A program made the position numbers and the translations under genes. From Girardinichthys multiradiatus (lineage: Eukaryota; Chordata; Actinopteri; Cyprinodontiformes; Goodeidae), in NCBI RefSeq assembly GCF_021462225.1, contig NC_061808.1, positions 23,659,119-23,723,118 of the forward strand: a stretch of DNA of 64,000 nucleotides, in the 5' to 3' direction. Numbering within the stretch: the first letter of the stretch is position 1; each line of letters opens with the position of its first letter. Positions 11,961-22,901 of the stretch are shown in pieces. Under the pieces are notes generated by a model that saw nothing but the letters and a program-made list of their open reading frames with translations, was not told where the DNA came from and ran no database searches.

Positions 11961-12302
11961 GAGGTTAGTGTTCAAAATGTGATAAATTGTGAAAAAAAGT
12001 TTACCATAGAAAAATAAAAAATTATTTTGGGGATGGGGGTCTCAATTCTTTGTTTTAATAAAAATCAGAAACATCACTTTAGTTTCATGTTCACGAGCAA
12101 AAGGAATGACAAAATTAACACATTGTTATGATTCTGTCCGGTCTGCCTGCTTTCCGCTCTCCCTCCTGTCAGCAATCAGCTCATCTGCCTCACCTGAGTG
12201 CCGCTGCACTGCAGCGCAATCACAGTCATGCCATTCACCTGTGCGCCAGCAGTTATATTCAGCAACTGGAAGGCAGACTATGGTGGCCGGGGGGTGCAAA
12301 CC

Positions 12303-12500
12303 AACATTAATCAAAATCTAAAACACTTTTACAAACCTAAAGACAAATTAACATTTCTGAAAACAATTTAACAAGATGCGAAACACTTTTACAAGTACTG
12401 AAACAAATTTACATTTCAGAAAACAAATTTACATTTCTGAAAACAATTTAACAAGATGCAAAACACTTTTTCAAGTACTGAAACAAATTTACACTGGACA
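12303..12500 (-). repeat. left-end tandem array, two units plus terminal variant
   Basis: This is the inverted counterpart of the right-end array. The reverse-complement core (TTTTACAAGTACTGAAACA or a close variant) occurs near 12389 and 12469, and the terminal variant (ACAAACCTAAAGACAAA) lies at about 12332. It shows the same 20-bp extra block once. Confidence 0.85.
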
Positions 12501-13539
12501 AAATCAACCGGAAAGGGAATGTACCAACGGCAAAGCTGACCAGGAAATTATAACGGTTGCACTCAGAGTGGGTGTCATTCAGGAGCTGCATAGGCCATAT
12601 TTGTAGGCCTATTACGTCACAGCGCGGCGACGAAGGCTGTCCCAATTCATGAATCCTTCTGAGACTCCCTCAAATGCGGCCGACAAATGTGTCCTTCTTT
12701 TGCACGATTTGAAGGATGGGTCGTGAGTATCCTTCGCGGCCCATCATTTCCCATGATTCATTGCGGGTCGAAGCGGATTGGTCAAGCTGGGTAGGCCATG
12801 GCGGACCATAACGGCAAAAGCTGTGAGTAAATTGTGAAAAATTACACTTTCTGTGACACAAATTAACTTCTACAATGTTTTTAGTGCAGGAATATAACTG
12901 TTTAGACGTGAAAAATCTGCTTGATTTATCAAGACATTGCTTAATTTCAAACGTGCTTCGACATGTTCGGAGTTTTCCGTTCCCGGCGTAGTAACTGGCT
13001 TGCCTCGCCAGCCTTCCCGGCGGTGAGGCGAGCTATACTTGGAGACATCTGACCGGACTCCCGGCAATAAGCTCCCGCTGGCAGTTATCACAGTGAACGT
13101 TTAACACAAGTGATTTCTAACAGTTTATGTTATTATTTTAATTGTTACTGAAAATCGATTTGATATTTCAGGTGATATTAAGGTTAACCACAATAAATGG
13201 ACAGTTTTATGTAATCCTGGAGAGTGTGATTGAGAATAAATAAGCTTTTCAATATTCATTTTTGATGAAGAAATGTGCTATATGTTTTAAAAGTTTATTT
13301 ATAATTCAGCTAGCATTATAATTTCTGATTCCAGGTACATCCGATGAGGAATACACTTCCAAATATAAGTGAATCTCAGTAAAGAAGTTAAAAGTTTAAA
13401 AGAGCTTGTTTTAGGCATTTGCATAGAAATATTTTAATATTTTCTTTCCAATTAAGACAAATGTAAAATTAAAAAAGGCTTTATTTTTGCTCTGATATTA
13501 AGCAAGATGTTTTTTTTTGGTATTTTCATATTTTTTTAG

Positions 13540-13633
13540 GGACAAAGGAGCAGACGGGCCAGTTTATTAAGCTCAGGGGTGAGAACCACCACCTTTTTAC
13601 TGGAGCTAAAAACTCAGCCACCATGGCTTGGAG
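13540..13633 (+). pseudogene. Myb/SANT-like exon of a DNA transposon
   Basis: The exon lies between a T-rich acceptor (TATTTTTTTAG, ending 13539) and a GT donor at 13634. It reads in one frame TGQFIKLRGENHHLFTGAKN followed by SATMAWR. This is the first helix region of the Myb/SANT-like DNA-binding domain found in many fish transposon proteins, whose usual form is a FI.LR..N..LFTG.RN...AW pattern. The following exons are not convincingly open (a frame at 13765-13914 may be the next exon plus read-through). It would have bound the element's own ends, but here it is only a remnant. Confidence 0.55.
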
Positions 13634-14494
13634 GTACAATAACAACATTCTTTGCAGTCAGTTTCTGTCCAGTTTCAATAACTCCTATCTTTCTAACTTT
13701 CAGAAATATCCATCCAGTAATTAACATACTTCTTTTGGTTTTCCCTCTTTCCTTTTGCTTGTTTAGGACATTTCTGGAGAAGCGTGCAAAATTGGAGAAT
13801 TGGGACAGTAAGGGTTACATCATTGACTTGCACCTCTGCACCGTAACTGCAACATCAAAAAGGGCGGGAACCAGTGCTGTTTTCACAGTCTTGCTGCTAA
13901 AAAACATATTTTAAAACTGCAACAAGCAATTGTTTTGAGGAGAAGAAAATGCAGGAAGCGAAGGAGGCTTATACACCAGACTCTCGCCACGCCAGTGTTT
14001 GTTTGAAAGGTAACTTCAGTGTTATGGCCTACTGACTGCCCAGACTCAATCTGAACCCAGTGGTATCTTATAATGTTGAGCCTGGAAAACCAGTAAAAAA
14101 AATATTTGTCCGCTTGCTGTCTAAAGTTTACGCAGTTCTTATTATTCTGATTTGATGGCTGGTTACGTTGACGGTTGTGATTGGTTTTTGCTCAGAACGT
14201 CATCTGCAGCAGTGAATTGTGGGTAATATACTTCGGCGAAGTCCGCTGAGATGCGGGCTTCGCCAAAGGGCGGATGTGGGGCACAAAGGGGGCGGGGCTA
14301 AGGACCACTCTGGAAAATTGGGACACACTACGCACTTGAACCCATCAACGGGAACGCGCAATTCAGGTACACAAGGGTGGAAGTGCGGGTATTGGGACAG
14401 GGCCCAAGTCCTTCAAAGGATGCAACCCCTGAGGCTGACTTCGGGGGCAGCCTCGGCGTTGGTACATTCCCTTTCCGGTTGATTTTGTCAAATG

Positions 14495-15185
14495 TAAATT
14501 TGTTTCAGTACTTGTAAAAGTGTTTTGCATCTTGTTAAATTGTTTTCTGAAATGTTAATTTGTTTCAGTACTTGTAAAAATGTTTTGCATCTTGTTAAAT
14601 TGTTTTCTGAAATGTTAATTTGTTTCAGTACTTGTAAAAGTGTTTTGCATCTTGTTAAATTGTTTTCTGAAATGTAAATTTGTTTTCTGAAATGTAACTT
14701 TGTTTCAGTACTTGTAAAAGTATTTTGCATCTTGTTAAATTGTTTTCTGAAATGTAAATTTGTTTCAGTACTTGTAAAAGTATTTTGCATCTTGTTAAAT
14801 TGTTTTCTGAAATGTAAATTTGTTTTCTGAAATGTTAATTTGTTTCAGTACTTGTAAAAATGTTTCACATCTTGTTAAATTGTTTTCTGAAATGTAAATT
14901 TGTTTCAGTACTTGTAAAAATGTTTTGCATCTTGTTAAATTGTTTTCTGAAATGTTAATTTGTTTCAGTACTTGTAAAATGTTTTGCATCTTGTTAAATT
15001 GTTTTCTGAAATGTAAATTTGTTTTCTGAAATGTAAATTTGTTTCAGTACTTGTAAAAGTATTTTGCATCTTGTTAAATTGTTTTCTGAAATGTAAATTT
15101 GTTTCAGTACTTGTAAAAATGTTTCGCATCTTGTTAAATTGTTTTCTGAAATGTTAATTTGTGTTTAGGTTTGTAAAAGTGTTTT
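14495..15185 (+). repeat. right-end tandem array, about 60-bp unit, ten full units
   Basis: The core TGTTTCAGTACTTGTAAAA recurs at about 14501, 14561, 14621, 14701, 14761, 14841, 14901, 14961, 15040 and 15100, followed each time by a TTTTGCATCTTGTTAAATTG segment. Three units carry an extra 20 bp (TGTTTTCTGAAATGTAAATT type). The last, terminal unit is a variant (TGTGTTTAGGTTTG). Long minus-strand open frames here are translations of the array, not genes. Confidence 0.9.
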
Positions 15186-15695
15186 AGATTTTGTAATGTT
15201 GGTTTGCACTCCCTTGCCACCGTACTCTTGCCTGGCCCTTATCGGTTGTCTTTAGCCCTGGATCTCGACTCTGTTTCTGCCCCTGGACTAATGTCCCTGC
15301 CCAGTCCATGGATCTGTCTGCCTGAGCCTGCCTGCTTCTCTGCCCTGCCAGGAGTCCCTGTTTTTGCCCAGTCCCCTCTCAAGTGGCCTGTCGCAGCTCA
15401 CCCGGCTCCCGCCTCAGCATCAGCTTACCAGCTGGTGAGTTTGGATCAGTCGGCAATCAAACATCAGTCGGCGTGACTCCCCTGCACGGACATTCTGGGA
15501 CGCTTCCGGATCAGCCACCTTCCCGCTGAGGAGCCACTTCCTGGTCCCCTTTCTTAAACGGAACCCGAGAAATGGTTCCTGGATTCTGATTGGTGGTTAC
15601 CGGTGTGCCTGTTTCCAAGACCAAAATAAATCTTAACTTTTTACCTTGTGTCTGACTGAATTTTGGGTCCTCAGTCCTGGTCGTAAAACAGATAA

Positions 15696-16171
15696 TCTTT
15701 CGCTGAAGCCAAAAACTCCTTTCAGACATGATTAGCATGACAATATAACGTTTCTTGCATCTATAGATGCCTTTTTTTAGGATTCAGATTAACTTTAGCC
15801 ATAATCTTAGAAATATGTAAATTTACACATTTTGTTACATTTTAGGACCAAACTGGACAAACCTACAAATGTTTATGTACAGCCTATGCACTTTAGTCTA
15901 TTGCATTAAAGAATGCAATACTGTTATGTGAATGCCCTCACTGGATTTCTTAGCATGTGGTGTTCTGTACTATGTTATTGTAAATATGAATCTGAGAATA
16001 TTATTTAATATTAATATTTTAATATTAATATTTTACCAAATAATATTCCGGTCTGTTAAGGATTGTCCTGTGAATACCAGCCCCGTTAAGGCGATGGTAT
16101 TAGGACAGAATAGAAAAGTGTGAGACGAGCTCTGGCATTATTGAACAGCATAAACTCTGCACACATATGGA
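15696..16171. other. non-coding, AT-rich
   Basis: There is an AT-only palindromic stretch (repeated TTAATATTAATATTTT, about 16000-16033) and no gene. Without the ERV insertion this region would be continuous with 25334 onward. Confidence 0.4.
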
Positions 16172-16176
16172 ATGAA
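16172..16176 (+). repeat. ERV target-site duplication, left copy (ATGAA)
   Basis: ATGAA lies immediately before the 5' LTR and is repeated at 25329-25333 immediately after the 3' LTR. A 5-bp duplication matches retroviral integration. Confidence 0.9.
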
Positions 16177-16718
16177 TGTTGGAATAATTGAATATAGATT
16201 TATCTTATATTTTCTCCTATTCTTTAACTTGACTATTTGATCTCATAACCTTTCATGCTGTATGTGTGAGAAAGGATGTGTGAGTTTGTCTGCAGGCAAA
16301 GATAATAAATGGAGCTGAACTAGCAGAGAAGGAAGCAGTCCAGTTGAGGAGGTCATAAAGATGAAGGAGGTCATAAAGATGAAGGCTGATTACACTCAAC
16401 AAAAAGGCACAACTGACCCTACCAGTTGTAGGAGACTGTGGGAAATGTGTTGTTAATGTATAAAGCTGTTTATGACCTGTTTACGATGCAGTTGTTGTTT
16501 TCCCCCATCCTTTAGAGAACAATGTTTTTTGTAAACTAGGGACCCCCGAAAGACAGTAAAAAGAGGAGGCGGACAGATGCTGTTCAGAGCGGTGCGAGAT
16601 CTGTAACTGAGCAAATCTTGACCGTTTCTCCTCGCAAAGCGAGTAAAAGGAACAAATACTTTGTCTCTCTTTTCTTTTTGTGTTGTTATAAATATTGTTA
16701 GGTTGGTTAAACCTGACA
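16177..16718 (+). repeat. ERV 5' LTR, 542 bp
   Basis: TGTTGGAATA start and ACCTGACA end. It holds a 19-bp tandem duplication (AGGTCATAAAGATGAAGG type, about 16348-16384), a TATA-like TGTATAAAGC at about 16457, and a poly(A)-signal position that reads AGTAAA (about 16555). The corresponding position in the 3' LTR reads AATAAA. Confidence 0.95.
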
Positions 16719-16723
16719 TTATT

Positions 16724-16742
16724 TGGTCCTTCGAGAGCCGGA
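16724..16742 (+). other. ERV primer-binding site, tRNA-Tyr-like
   Basis: TGGTCCTTCGAGAGCCGGA begins 5 bp after the LTR. The reverse complement matches the 3' end of vertebrate tRNA-Tyr (TCCGGCTCGAAGGACCA) except for two extra bases (GA) in the middle. Confidence 0.75.
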
Positions 16743-16911
16743 TTCCAACTACGCCTGATGGTTCCAGCGGGTCGGTAGACTCCAGGAAAAGACCGTGCGC
16801 ACGGCTGTTTTCAACAGGAAGACACACAGACCCTTTCCGGGACTGGATTTCGGCCCGCCCGCTGGGGTCTGACGGCTGACGGAACTCTGAGAGAGAGAGG
16901 AGAGGACAAAG

Positions 16912-16920
16912 TGGTGAGTT
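16912..16920 (+). promoter_or_regulatory. probable ERV major splice donor
   Basis: TGGTGAGTT in the leader matches the donor consensus, with GT at 16914-16915. It would join to an env acceptor downstream. It is inferred from position only. Confidence 0.45.
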
Positions 16921-17139
16921 GAATCTGGATTTAAAACAAAAGTGTGATGAATGACTGGGGGTCATTGCGTGAAGTGAAACCCTGTGCATCCTAGGCACTA
17001 ACAGGTTAACAGCAGTGCGCCAGAGTTCTGCTTAAAGTATTAGTGAAAATACTGAAATGTCCGAGGTTATAGGGGACGACAGAGTCCTCTTAAGTATTAA
17101 GAAAGTAATACTAAAATTCCGTGTTTCCAGAACGGCGGA

Positions 17140-17240
17140 GTCTGCGTTTAAGTATTTTAAACAACAAAAAATACTAAGTAAAATCTGCGTTTAAGTATTT
17201 TAAACAACAAAAAAATACTAAGTAAAATCCGCGTTTAAAT
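17140..17240 (+). repeat. short tandem duplication in ERV leader
   Basis: A block of about 50 bp (CTGCGTTTAAGTATTTTAAA start) occurs twice, followed by a third partial copy (CCGCGTTTAAATG). It lies between the primer site and gag. Confidence 0.7.
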
Positions 17241-17477
17241 GTGTGTATGTGAGAGATAAATGGAAGATTTAAACCACTAGGTTTTACCTCATACCAAAAA
17301 CAGTAGGATTGTTAGTGACTAACTTTTGTGGAAGCAAAGGCAAGAATTCTCCACTCGAAAGAGTTGAAGTGAGAATTACCACAAAAGGAGATTTTTCTGT
17401 CACCCTACTGAAGAGAAAAATCCAGCATTTAGAATACCCTAGGTATTTATATGCTGGACCAAATTTAAATAACAAAA

Positions 17478-18687
17478 ATGGGAAAAGGGTGATTTAAATA
17501 CACTAAAATGAATAATAATGTAAAGATTAGAAATTTATGGAAGCACAGGATCAAATTAAAATATTAAAATTAAAATATTTAGATAAATGGATAACCACAT
17601 ATCATTATGATCGTCGTTTAAACTCTAAAAAAAATTAGGTGATCTATAGGATGCAATAATTAAAAGTACATTAAAAGTAAACATGATTTAAGAAAAATGG
17701 ACAAAGAAGGTTATGAGGATGTAGATAATTGCTTAAAAATAACTCAAAAGAGAGAGATGTGATGCAGGAGATAAGAATGGACGTTTTTGTGGAAAGCAGA
17801 AAAGGTCAGAGGGCTAAGAAGTAATTTTTGATAGACTTGCAGAGTGGAATAGCAGGACAGAAGAAAGGGAGTAAAGAGCAGGTGGAAAGTTTTTGTTTTG
17901 TACCAAAGATCTGATGAGGTTCGACAGGATAAGATGGGCTAAAATGAGTCCCTTTGGTGAATAAATCCATCCCCACCATGGCTGTCATGTATGTTTTACT
18001 TGTGTTTATTTTTTATTATTATTGTTTTGAGACGCTGAAGGCTGTTGATACAGCGTGTCACGGAGGTTCATGGCATGACATGTTTTTTTTTTCTGTGTAA
18101 CCTTAGAAAATATTTTACTCTTTTTAATAGCCAGAGTGAAACAAAATGAGGAATAACCTTTTGAAGAATATAGGATTAGACTGACAAAAGTGTTTAAAAT
18201 ACATAGTGGTCTACAATAAGCAAGGAGCTTATTGACAGCAGTTAAAACATGCACTACATGCTGGTTCCAGGGATGCAATTAATACCTGGGTAAGTAGACA
18301 TTTTATAGGGTTCCCCACAGCAAATCTAGAAGACTATGTAAATCATGCCCTCCATGCAGAAAAGGTTATGAAGGAAAAATAAATAAATAAATAAATAGGC
18401 AACACCTTTTTTCAGCAAGAAGAAGAAATTATTATTAAAACAACAGAGGAAGAGAAAAAATTAGAGGCAGAGGACAAAAAACCGCAGGGGTCAGATAGGA
18501 GTGAGCAGAGGAGATTACAGACAATACACATAAGGGTGTTGATGTTAAAAAAGGAGTAGGACCACCTTATTACCACTATTTACTGGATGTTCTGAATAAG
18601 CCACCCCTAGACGTAGGGACAGCTTTACTAACAGAAGGAAGAAATGTTATTACTCAACTATAAAATCAGATGACACCAGATGATCTA
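17478..18687 (+). pseudogene. gag: ERV gag remnant
   Basis: Position after the leader and low-GC, A-rich retroviral composition place gag here. A segment around 18310-18500 reads in broken frames as a capsid-like end: LEDYVNHALHAEKV, then a Glu/Lys-rich charged helix, as in gammaretroviral gag. An (AAAT)n slip at 18377-18400 and many stops break it. The part near 18540-18690 may already be the pro region. No intact domain remains, and the boundaries are approximate. Confidence 0.5.
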
Positions 18688-20287
18688 CAGGTCCTTCTCA
18701 AAATATTAGCATATTGTGATAAAGTTCATTATTTTCCATAATGTAATGATGAAAATTTAACATTCATATATTTTAGATTCATTGCATACTAACTGAAATA
18801 TTTCAGGTCTTTTATTGTCTTAATACGGATGATTTTGGCATACAGCTCATGAAAACCCAAAATTCCTATCTCACAAAATTAGCATATCATTAAAAGGGTC
18901 TCTAAACGAGCTATGAACCTAATCATCTGAATCAACGAGTTAACTCTAAACACCTGCAAAAGATTCCTGAGGCCTTTAAAACTCCCAGCCTGGTTCATCA
19001 CTCAAAACCCCAATCATGGGTAAGACTGCCGACCTGACTGCTGTCCAGAAGGCCACTATTGACACCCTCAAGCAAGAGGGTAAGACACAGAAAGAAATTT
19101 CTGAACGAATAGGCTGTTCCCAGAGTGCTGTATCAAGGCACCTCAGTGGGAAGGAAAAAGTGTGGCAGAAAACGCTGCACAACGAGAAGAGGTGACCGGA
19201 CCCTGCGGAAGATTGTGGAGAAGGGCCGATTCCAGACCTTGGGGGACCTGCGGAAGCAGTGGACTGAGTCTGGAGTAGAAACATCCAGAGCCACCGTGCA
19301 CAGGCGTGTGCAGGAAATGGGCTACAGGTGCCGCAGTCCCCAGGTCAAGCCACTTTTGAACCAGAAACAGCGGCAGAAGCGCCTGACCTGGGCTACAGAG
19401 AAGCAGCACTGGACTGTTGCTCAGTGGTCCAAAGTACTTTTTTTCGGATGAAAGCAAATTCTGCATGTCATTCGGAAATCAAGGTGCCAGAGTCTGGAGG
19501 AAGACTGGGGAGAAGGAAATGCCAAAATGCCAGAAGTCCAGTGTCAAGTACCCACAGTCAGTGATGGTCTGGGGTACCGTGTCAGCTGCTGGTGTTGGTC
19601 CACTGTGTTTTATCAAGGGCAGGGTCAATGCAGCTAGCTATCAGGAGATTTTGGACCACTTCATGCTTCCATCTGCTGAAAAGCTTTATGGAGATGAAGA
19701 TTTCATTTTTCAGCACGACCTGGCACCTGCTCACAGTGCCAATACCACTGGTAAATGGTTTACTGACCATGGTATCACTGTGCTCAATTGGCCTGCCAAC
19801 TCTCCTGACCTGAACCCCATAGAGAATCTGTGGGATATTGTGAAGAGAACGTTGAGAGACTCAAGACCCAACACTCTGGATGAGCTAAAGGCCGCTATCG
19901 AAGCATCCTGGGCCTCCATAAGACCTCAGCAGTGCCACAGGCTGATTGCCTCCATGCCACGCCGCATTGAAGCAGTCATTTCTGTAAAAGGATTCCCGAC
20001 CAAGTATTGAGTGCATAACTGTACATGATTATTTGAAGGTTGACGTTTTTTGTATTAAAAACACTTTTCTTTTATTGGTCGGATGAAATATGCTAATTCT
20101 GTGAGATAGGAATTTTGGGTTTTTATGAGCTGTATGCCAAAATCATCCGTATTAAGACAATAAAAGACCTGAAATATTTCAGTTAGTGTGCAATGAATCT
20201 AAAATATATGAATGTTAAATTTTCATCATTACATTATGGAAAATAATGAACTTTATCACAATATGCTAATATTTTGAGAAGGACCTG
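18688..20287 (+). mobile_element. Tc1-like element (copy 1) inserted in the ERV
   Basis: The 1600-bp element starts CAGGTCCTTCTC and ends GAGAAGGACCTG, flanked by TA on both sides (18686-18687 and 20288-20289). It has inverted repeats of about 200 bp. It is the same family as the elements at 52269, 60175 and 63885. Its presence inside the ERV shows that it moved after the retrovirus integrated. Confidence 0.95.
19017..20010 (+). pseudogene. Tc1 transposase, two frameshifts
   Basis: This is the counterpart of the 334-residue frames at 52584 and 60503. Relative to them it lacks 11 bp after CACCTCAGTGGG (about 19150) and has one extra T in a run of seven before CGGATGAAAG (about 19445), so the reading frame is lost twice. 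The catalytic region (SDES, FQHD and NSPDLNPIE equivalents) is otherwise well kept, and the frame from 19417 to 20010 is open. Not functional. Confidence 0.9.
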
Positions 20288-20289
20288 TA

Positions 20290-21722
20290 CATATTACCAT
20301 GTGGTATAAAAATACTCCTGGACAAGATAAAATTTATGAAGAAGTATTAAATAAAGTAACCCCTATAAAAGTCATGGTAACTTATGTTTATACAGATAGG
20401 AAGAGTACGTCATTTGCTGAAGTAGTGTTAGAGGAAGACACTAGGAAGCTCTGCAACATGTGGTCACCTCCACAAATATCTTTATTCAAGGATAAAGAAC
20501 TCAAGTAGCATGATATGGGGAGAATAGTGCAGAGGGGAAAAGATGTCACAGACTGGTTTGTAACAATAATGAATACAGAACCTAGTGAATCCACAGGATT
20601 AATTAGAAAATTACTATTTTGGACAGTGACAGTGCAGGAAGGCATACATTTGCATACAAAACAACAATGAGAAATATTCCTTACTGAACAGGAGGAACAG
20701 TTTTTGAATGAAGTCCCTGATAAATTATGGTCAACAGACCCTACTGATGTGGGTTTTGTAAAGGAGCATTACCTGTTCAAATTAGAGCAAAAACAGAATA
20801 CAGGCCCAGTGTAAAACAATACCCTTTGAAACATGATGCTCGTGAAGGAATAAAACCAGTAATAAAGGATTTAATAACTGCAGGGGTGATAATAAAATGT
20901 GAGGACTCACCATGTAACACCCCCATTTTTCCAGTTAAAAAACAAGCTTCATCAACAGGAAAGATAGGCAGTTCTGGTTTGCATTTACCTTTGAGGGACA
21001 AAGATATACCTATACCAGACTACCTCAAGGTTACTGTGAAAGTCCAACTATATACTTTCAGGAAATGAGTGCAAGTATGGCCAAGTTTGACCCTCCAGGA
21101 GGTAGTCAGGGTTGATTATATGTTGATGATGTGCTATTAGCCTCTCCTGATGAGGAGACTTGTAAACATGATACAATAGCATTATTAAAACATTTAGCAG
21201 AAGAGGGACACCAAGTTAGTAAAAAGAAACTTCAGTTGTGTAAAAATGAGGTTAAATACCTAGGCCACAATCTTAGCGCAGGGGGACGCACAATTGTAGA
21301 AGAAAGAAAGACTGCAATATTACAAGTTCTAAAACCAGTAACAAAAAAGCAAATAATGTCCTTCCTTGGACTAACTAATTATTGTAGAAACTGGGTGCCA
21401 AATTATGCAGAAATAGTAGCTCCATTAAACAAATTAATGTATGAGGAAGAGCTGAAAATGACGTCTAAATTGAAATGGAGTTTAGAAGCTGAAGAAGCAT
21501 TTACCAACATAAAACAAGTTCTGGTTTCCAGTACTGCTTTAGCATTACCAGATTATAGTAAACCGTTTGTTCAGATGGTAGATTGCAAGGGACATTTTAT
21601 GACTTCAGTTCTGGTTCAACAACATGGAGATAAAATGAAAATAATAGCCTATTTCTTTTCAAAACTAGATAGTGTTACGTGTGTGCAACTATATTGTGTG
21701 AGAGCTGTAATTGCTGCCTAAA
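20290..21722 (+). pseudogene. pol: ERV pol remnant: protease-to-reverse-transcriptase region
   Basis: Segments in the order of a class I retroviral pol are visible. A linker ends in the KQYPLKHDAREGIKP motif (20815-20860), then AGVIIKCEDSPCNTPIFPVKK lies at about 20882-20942, both typical of the start of the RT fingers. A large internal deletion follows. The catalytic YVDD motif is at 21119-21130 and the YLGHNLS and FLGLTNYCRNW region at 21255-21400. The connection domain ends in LRAV-like sequence near 21700. The first part of the RT palm is missing, a TGA lies just before YVDD, and several frames are used, so no polymerase can be made. Confidence 0.85.
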
Positions 21723-22189
21723 ATGACAGTTGCAGTGCTGCAATAGTGTTGTTTAACCTTTTAACCTTAAGAGTTTCCCATGCAGTTTCAGCATTGATAC
21801 TGCAGAATTAGGAAAAAAAAAGAAAAATAAATTAGAAGTGATTTGCAGGATCACGAAATAGTTTATGTGAATGATTTCTCCAAAAAGATGAGAGGGACAA
21901 GACACAAACAGGATATGCATTGGTGACAATGGATATAGTGTTAGAAAAGATGCAACAACAAAGCTCACTACAGGAGATAGAAATGTGGAAAAAAACATGG
22001 AGCTGAATTAAAAGATGAAAACTATATTTGACCAGATAATAAACCTGTCCTACCAAAGAACCTATAAATGGAAGCAATATTGAGCCGTCGTGTTTCATAA
22101 TGTCTCAACAGGGGGGAATAGTAGGACAGATATATTAATATTATATAACATATTGATTAAATTCTAAAAATTCTTATTAAAAATTTTTT

Positions 22190-22795
22190 TTTGTAAAACA
22201 TGTTTAGCATGTGTAAAACATTATTCACAAGGGAATTTAAGACAACGAAGGGGACAATTTGCAAAAGTAAGATACCCTTTTCAAACAATTCATATGGATT
22301 TTATTGAGTTAAACCACAGTGAAGGGAAAAAGTTCTGTTTAGTCATTATAGATGCATTTTCTAAACGGATAGAACTACTTCCAATTAAACATTACAAGCA
22401 CCTCAGGGCTAACACCCTATGAAATGTTATGTGGAAGACCATACAGATTACCACAGTTCAAAAATAAGTGGGAGTTAAATAAAGAAGCTAACCTAGTTGA
22501 TTATATGAGGGGTATGTTAGAAAGCAACAGAAATATATTTAAACTAATGAGGAATGTTCTATTTCCCAGCAGGAAAACTAACTAGTGAAACCAGGAGACT
22601 GGGTGTTAATAAGGAGTATAAAGAAGAAACATTGTTATTTCACCTTGGTGAGAGGATCCATATTAGTTATTATTAACCACTCCTTCAGTAGTAAAAATAG
22701 CTGAGAGATCAACCTGGATTCACCTTACACATTGTAAAAAGATCATTTCGGTTGAAAGCTCCGTCAGGGGAAGTGATTTATAGACTGATAATAGG
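22190..22795 (+). pseudogene. pol: ERV pol remnant: integrase region
   Basis: A CKTCLAC zinc-binding piece at about 22192 leads to IHMDFIEL (22288-22311), which carries the first catalytic Asp, and VIIDAFSK (about 22342-22365), which carries the second. A deletion then joins straight to the TPYEMLCGRPYRLP segment, so the catalytic Glu region is lost. The C-terminal part shows GDWVLIRSIKKK and, after a frameshift, AERSTWIHLTHCKK. RNase H between 21722 and 22190 is essentially absent. The layout is class I retroviral and the integrase is dead. Confidence 0.8.
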
Positions 22796-22901
22796 GTGAT
22801 AATAGGGTGGACCCAGACATTTAGAGTCTGGAGAGATCCGAAAGTCAGTGAAGACAATTAAGACACTGGAACCATTTAGAGGCGTGAAAATTTCAGCCAA
22901 A

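Larger units (their letters stand above)
12282..15221 (+). mobile_element. 2.9-kb inverted-repeat DNA transposon with array-bearing ends
   Basis: The left end (GGTGGCCGGGGGGTGCAAACC) and the reverse complement of the right end (GGTGGCAAGGGAGTGCAAACC) pair, and the pairing continues inward. Both ends carry the same degenerate ~60-bp repeat, two full units on the left (to about 12500) and ten on the right (14495-15185). Inside the arrays both sides share a TCAACCGGAAAGGGAATGTACCAACG block in inverted orientation (about 12507 and 14480). The centre holds a Myb/SANT-like exon but no recognisable transposase, so this copy looks non-autonomous. A PIF/Harbinger-like origin is a guess from the Myb/SANT exon. 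Confidence 0.7.
12124..15690 (+). mobile_element. LTR (Gypsy/Ty3-like) interrupted by a DNA transposon
   Basis: The left part 12124-12281 starts TGTTATGATTCTGTCC. The right part 15222-15690 carries an AATAAA (15627), a TGTCTGACTGAATTTTGGGTCCTCAG segment and ends TCGTAAAACA. Together they read like one fish Gypsy-type LTR of about 630 bp, with the 2.9-kb inverted-repeat element 12282-15221 inserted between the halves. A target duplication is not clear (CACAT on the left, GATAA on the right), and no internal domain is present. The LTR class is inferred from overall appearance only. Confidence 0.5.

Noticed and set aside
13579..13914. 111-codon frame in the inverted-repeat element as a single-exon gene
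   Set aside because: It reads out of the Myb/SANT-like exon's frame and through its GT donor into intron-like sequence. The exon call at 13540-13633 explains the similarity better.
14495..15185. Regular ~60-bp repeats that could suggest a CRISPR array
   Set aside because: Units are tandem without unique spacers, lie in an inverted-repeat element of a vertebrate genome and have a mirror array at 12303-12500.
16453..16998. 181-codon minus-strand open frame across the 5' LTR and leader
   Set aside because: Antisense to an LTR with all signals on the plus strand. A related antisense frame recurs in the 3' LTR (24880-25371) with frame changes, and no domain is recognised.
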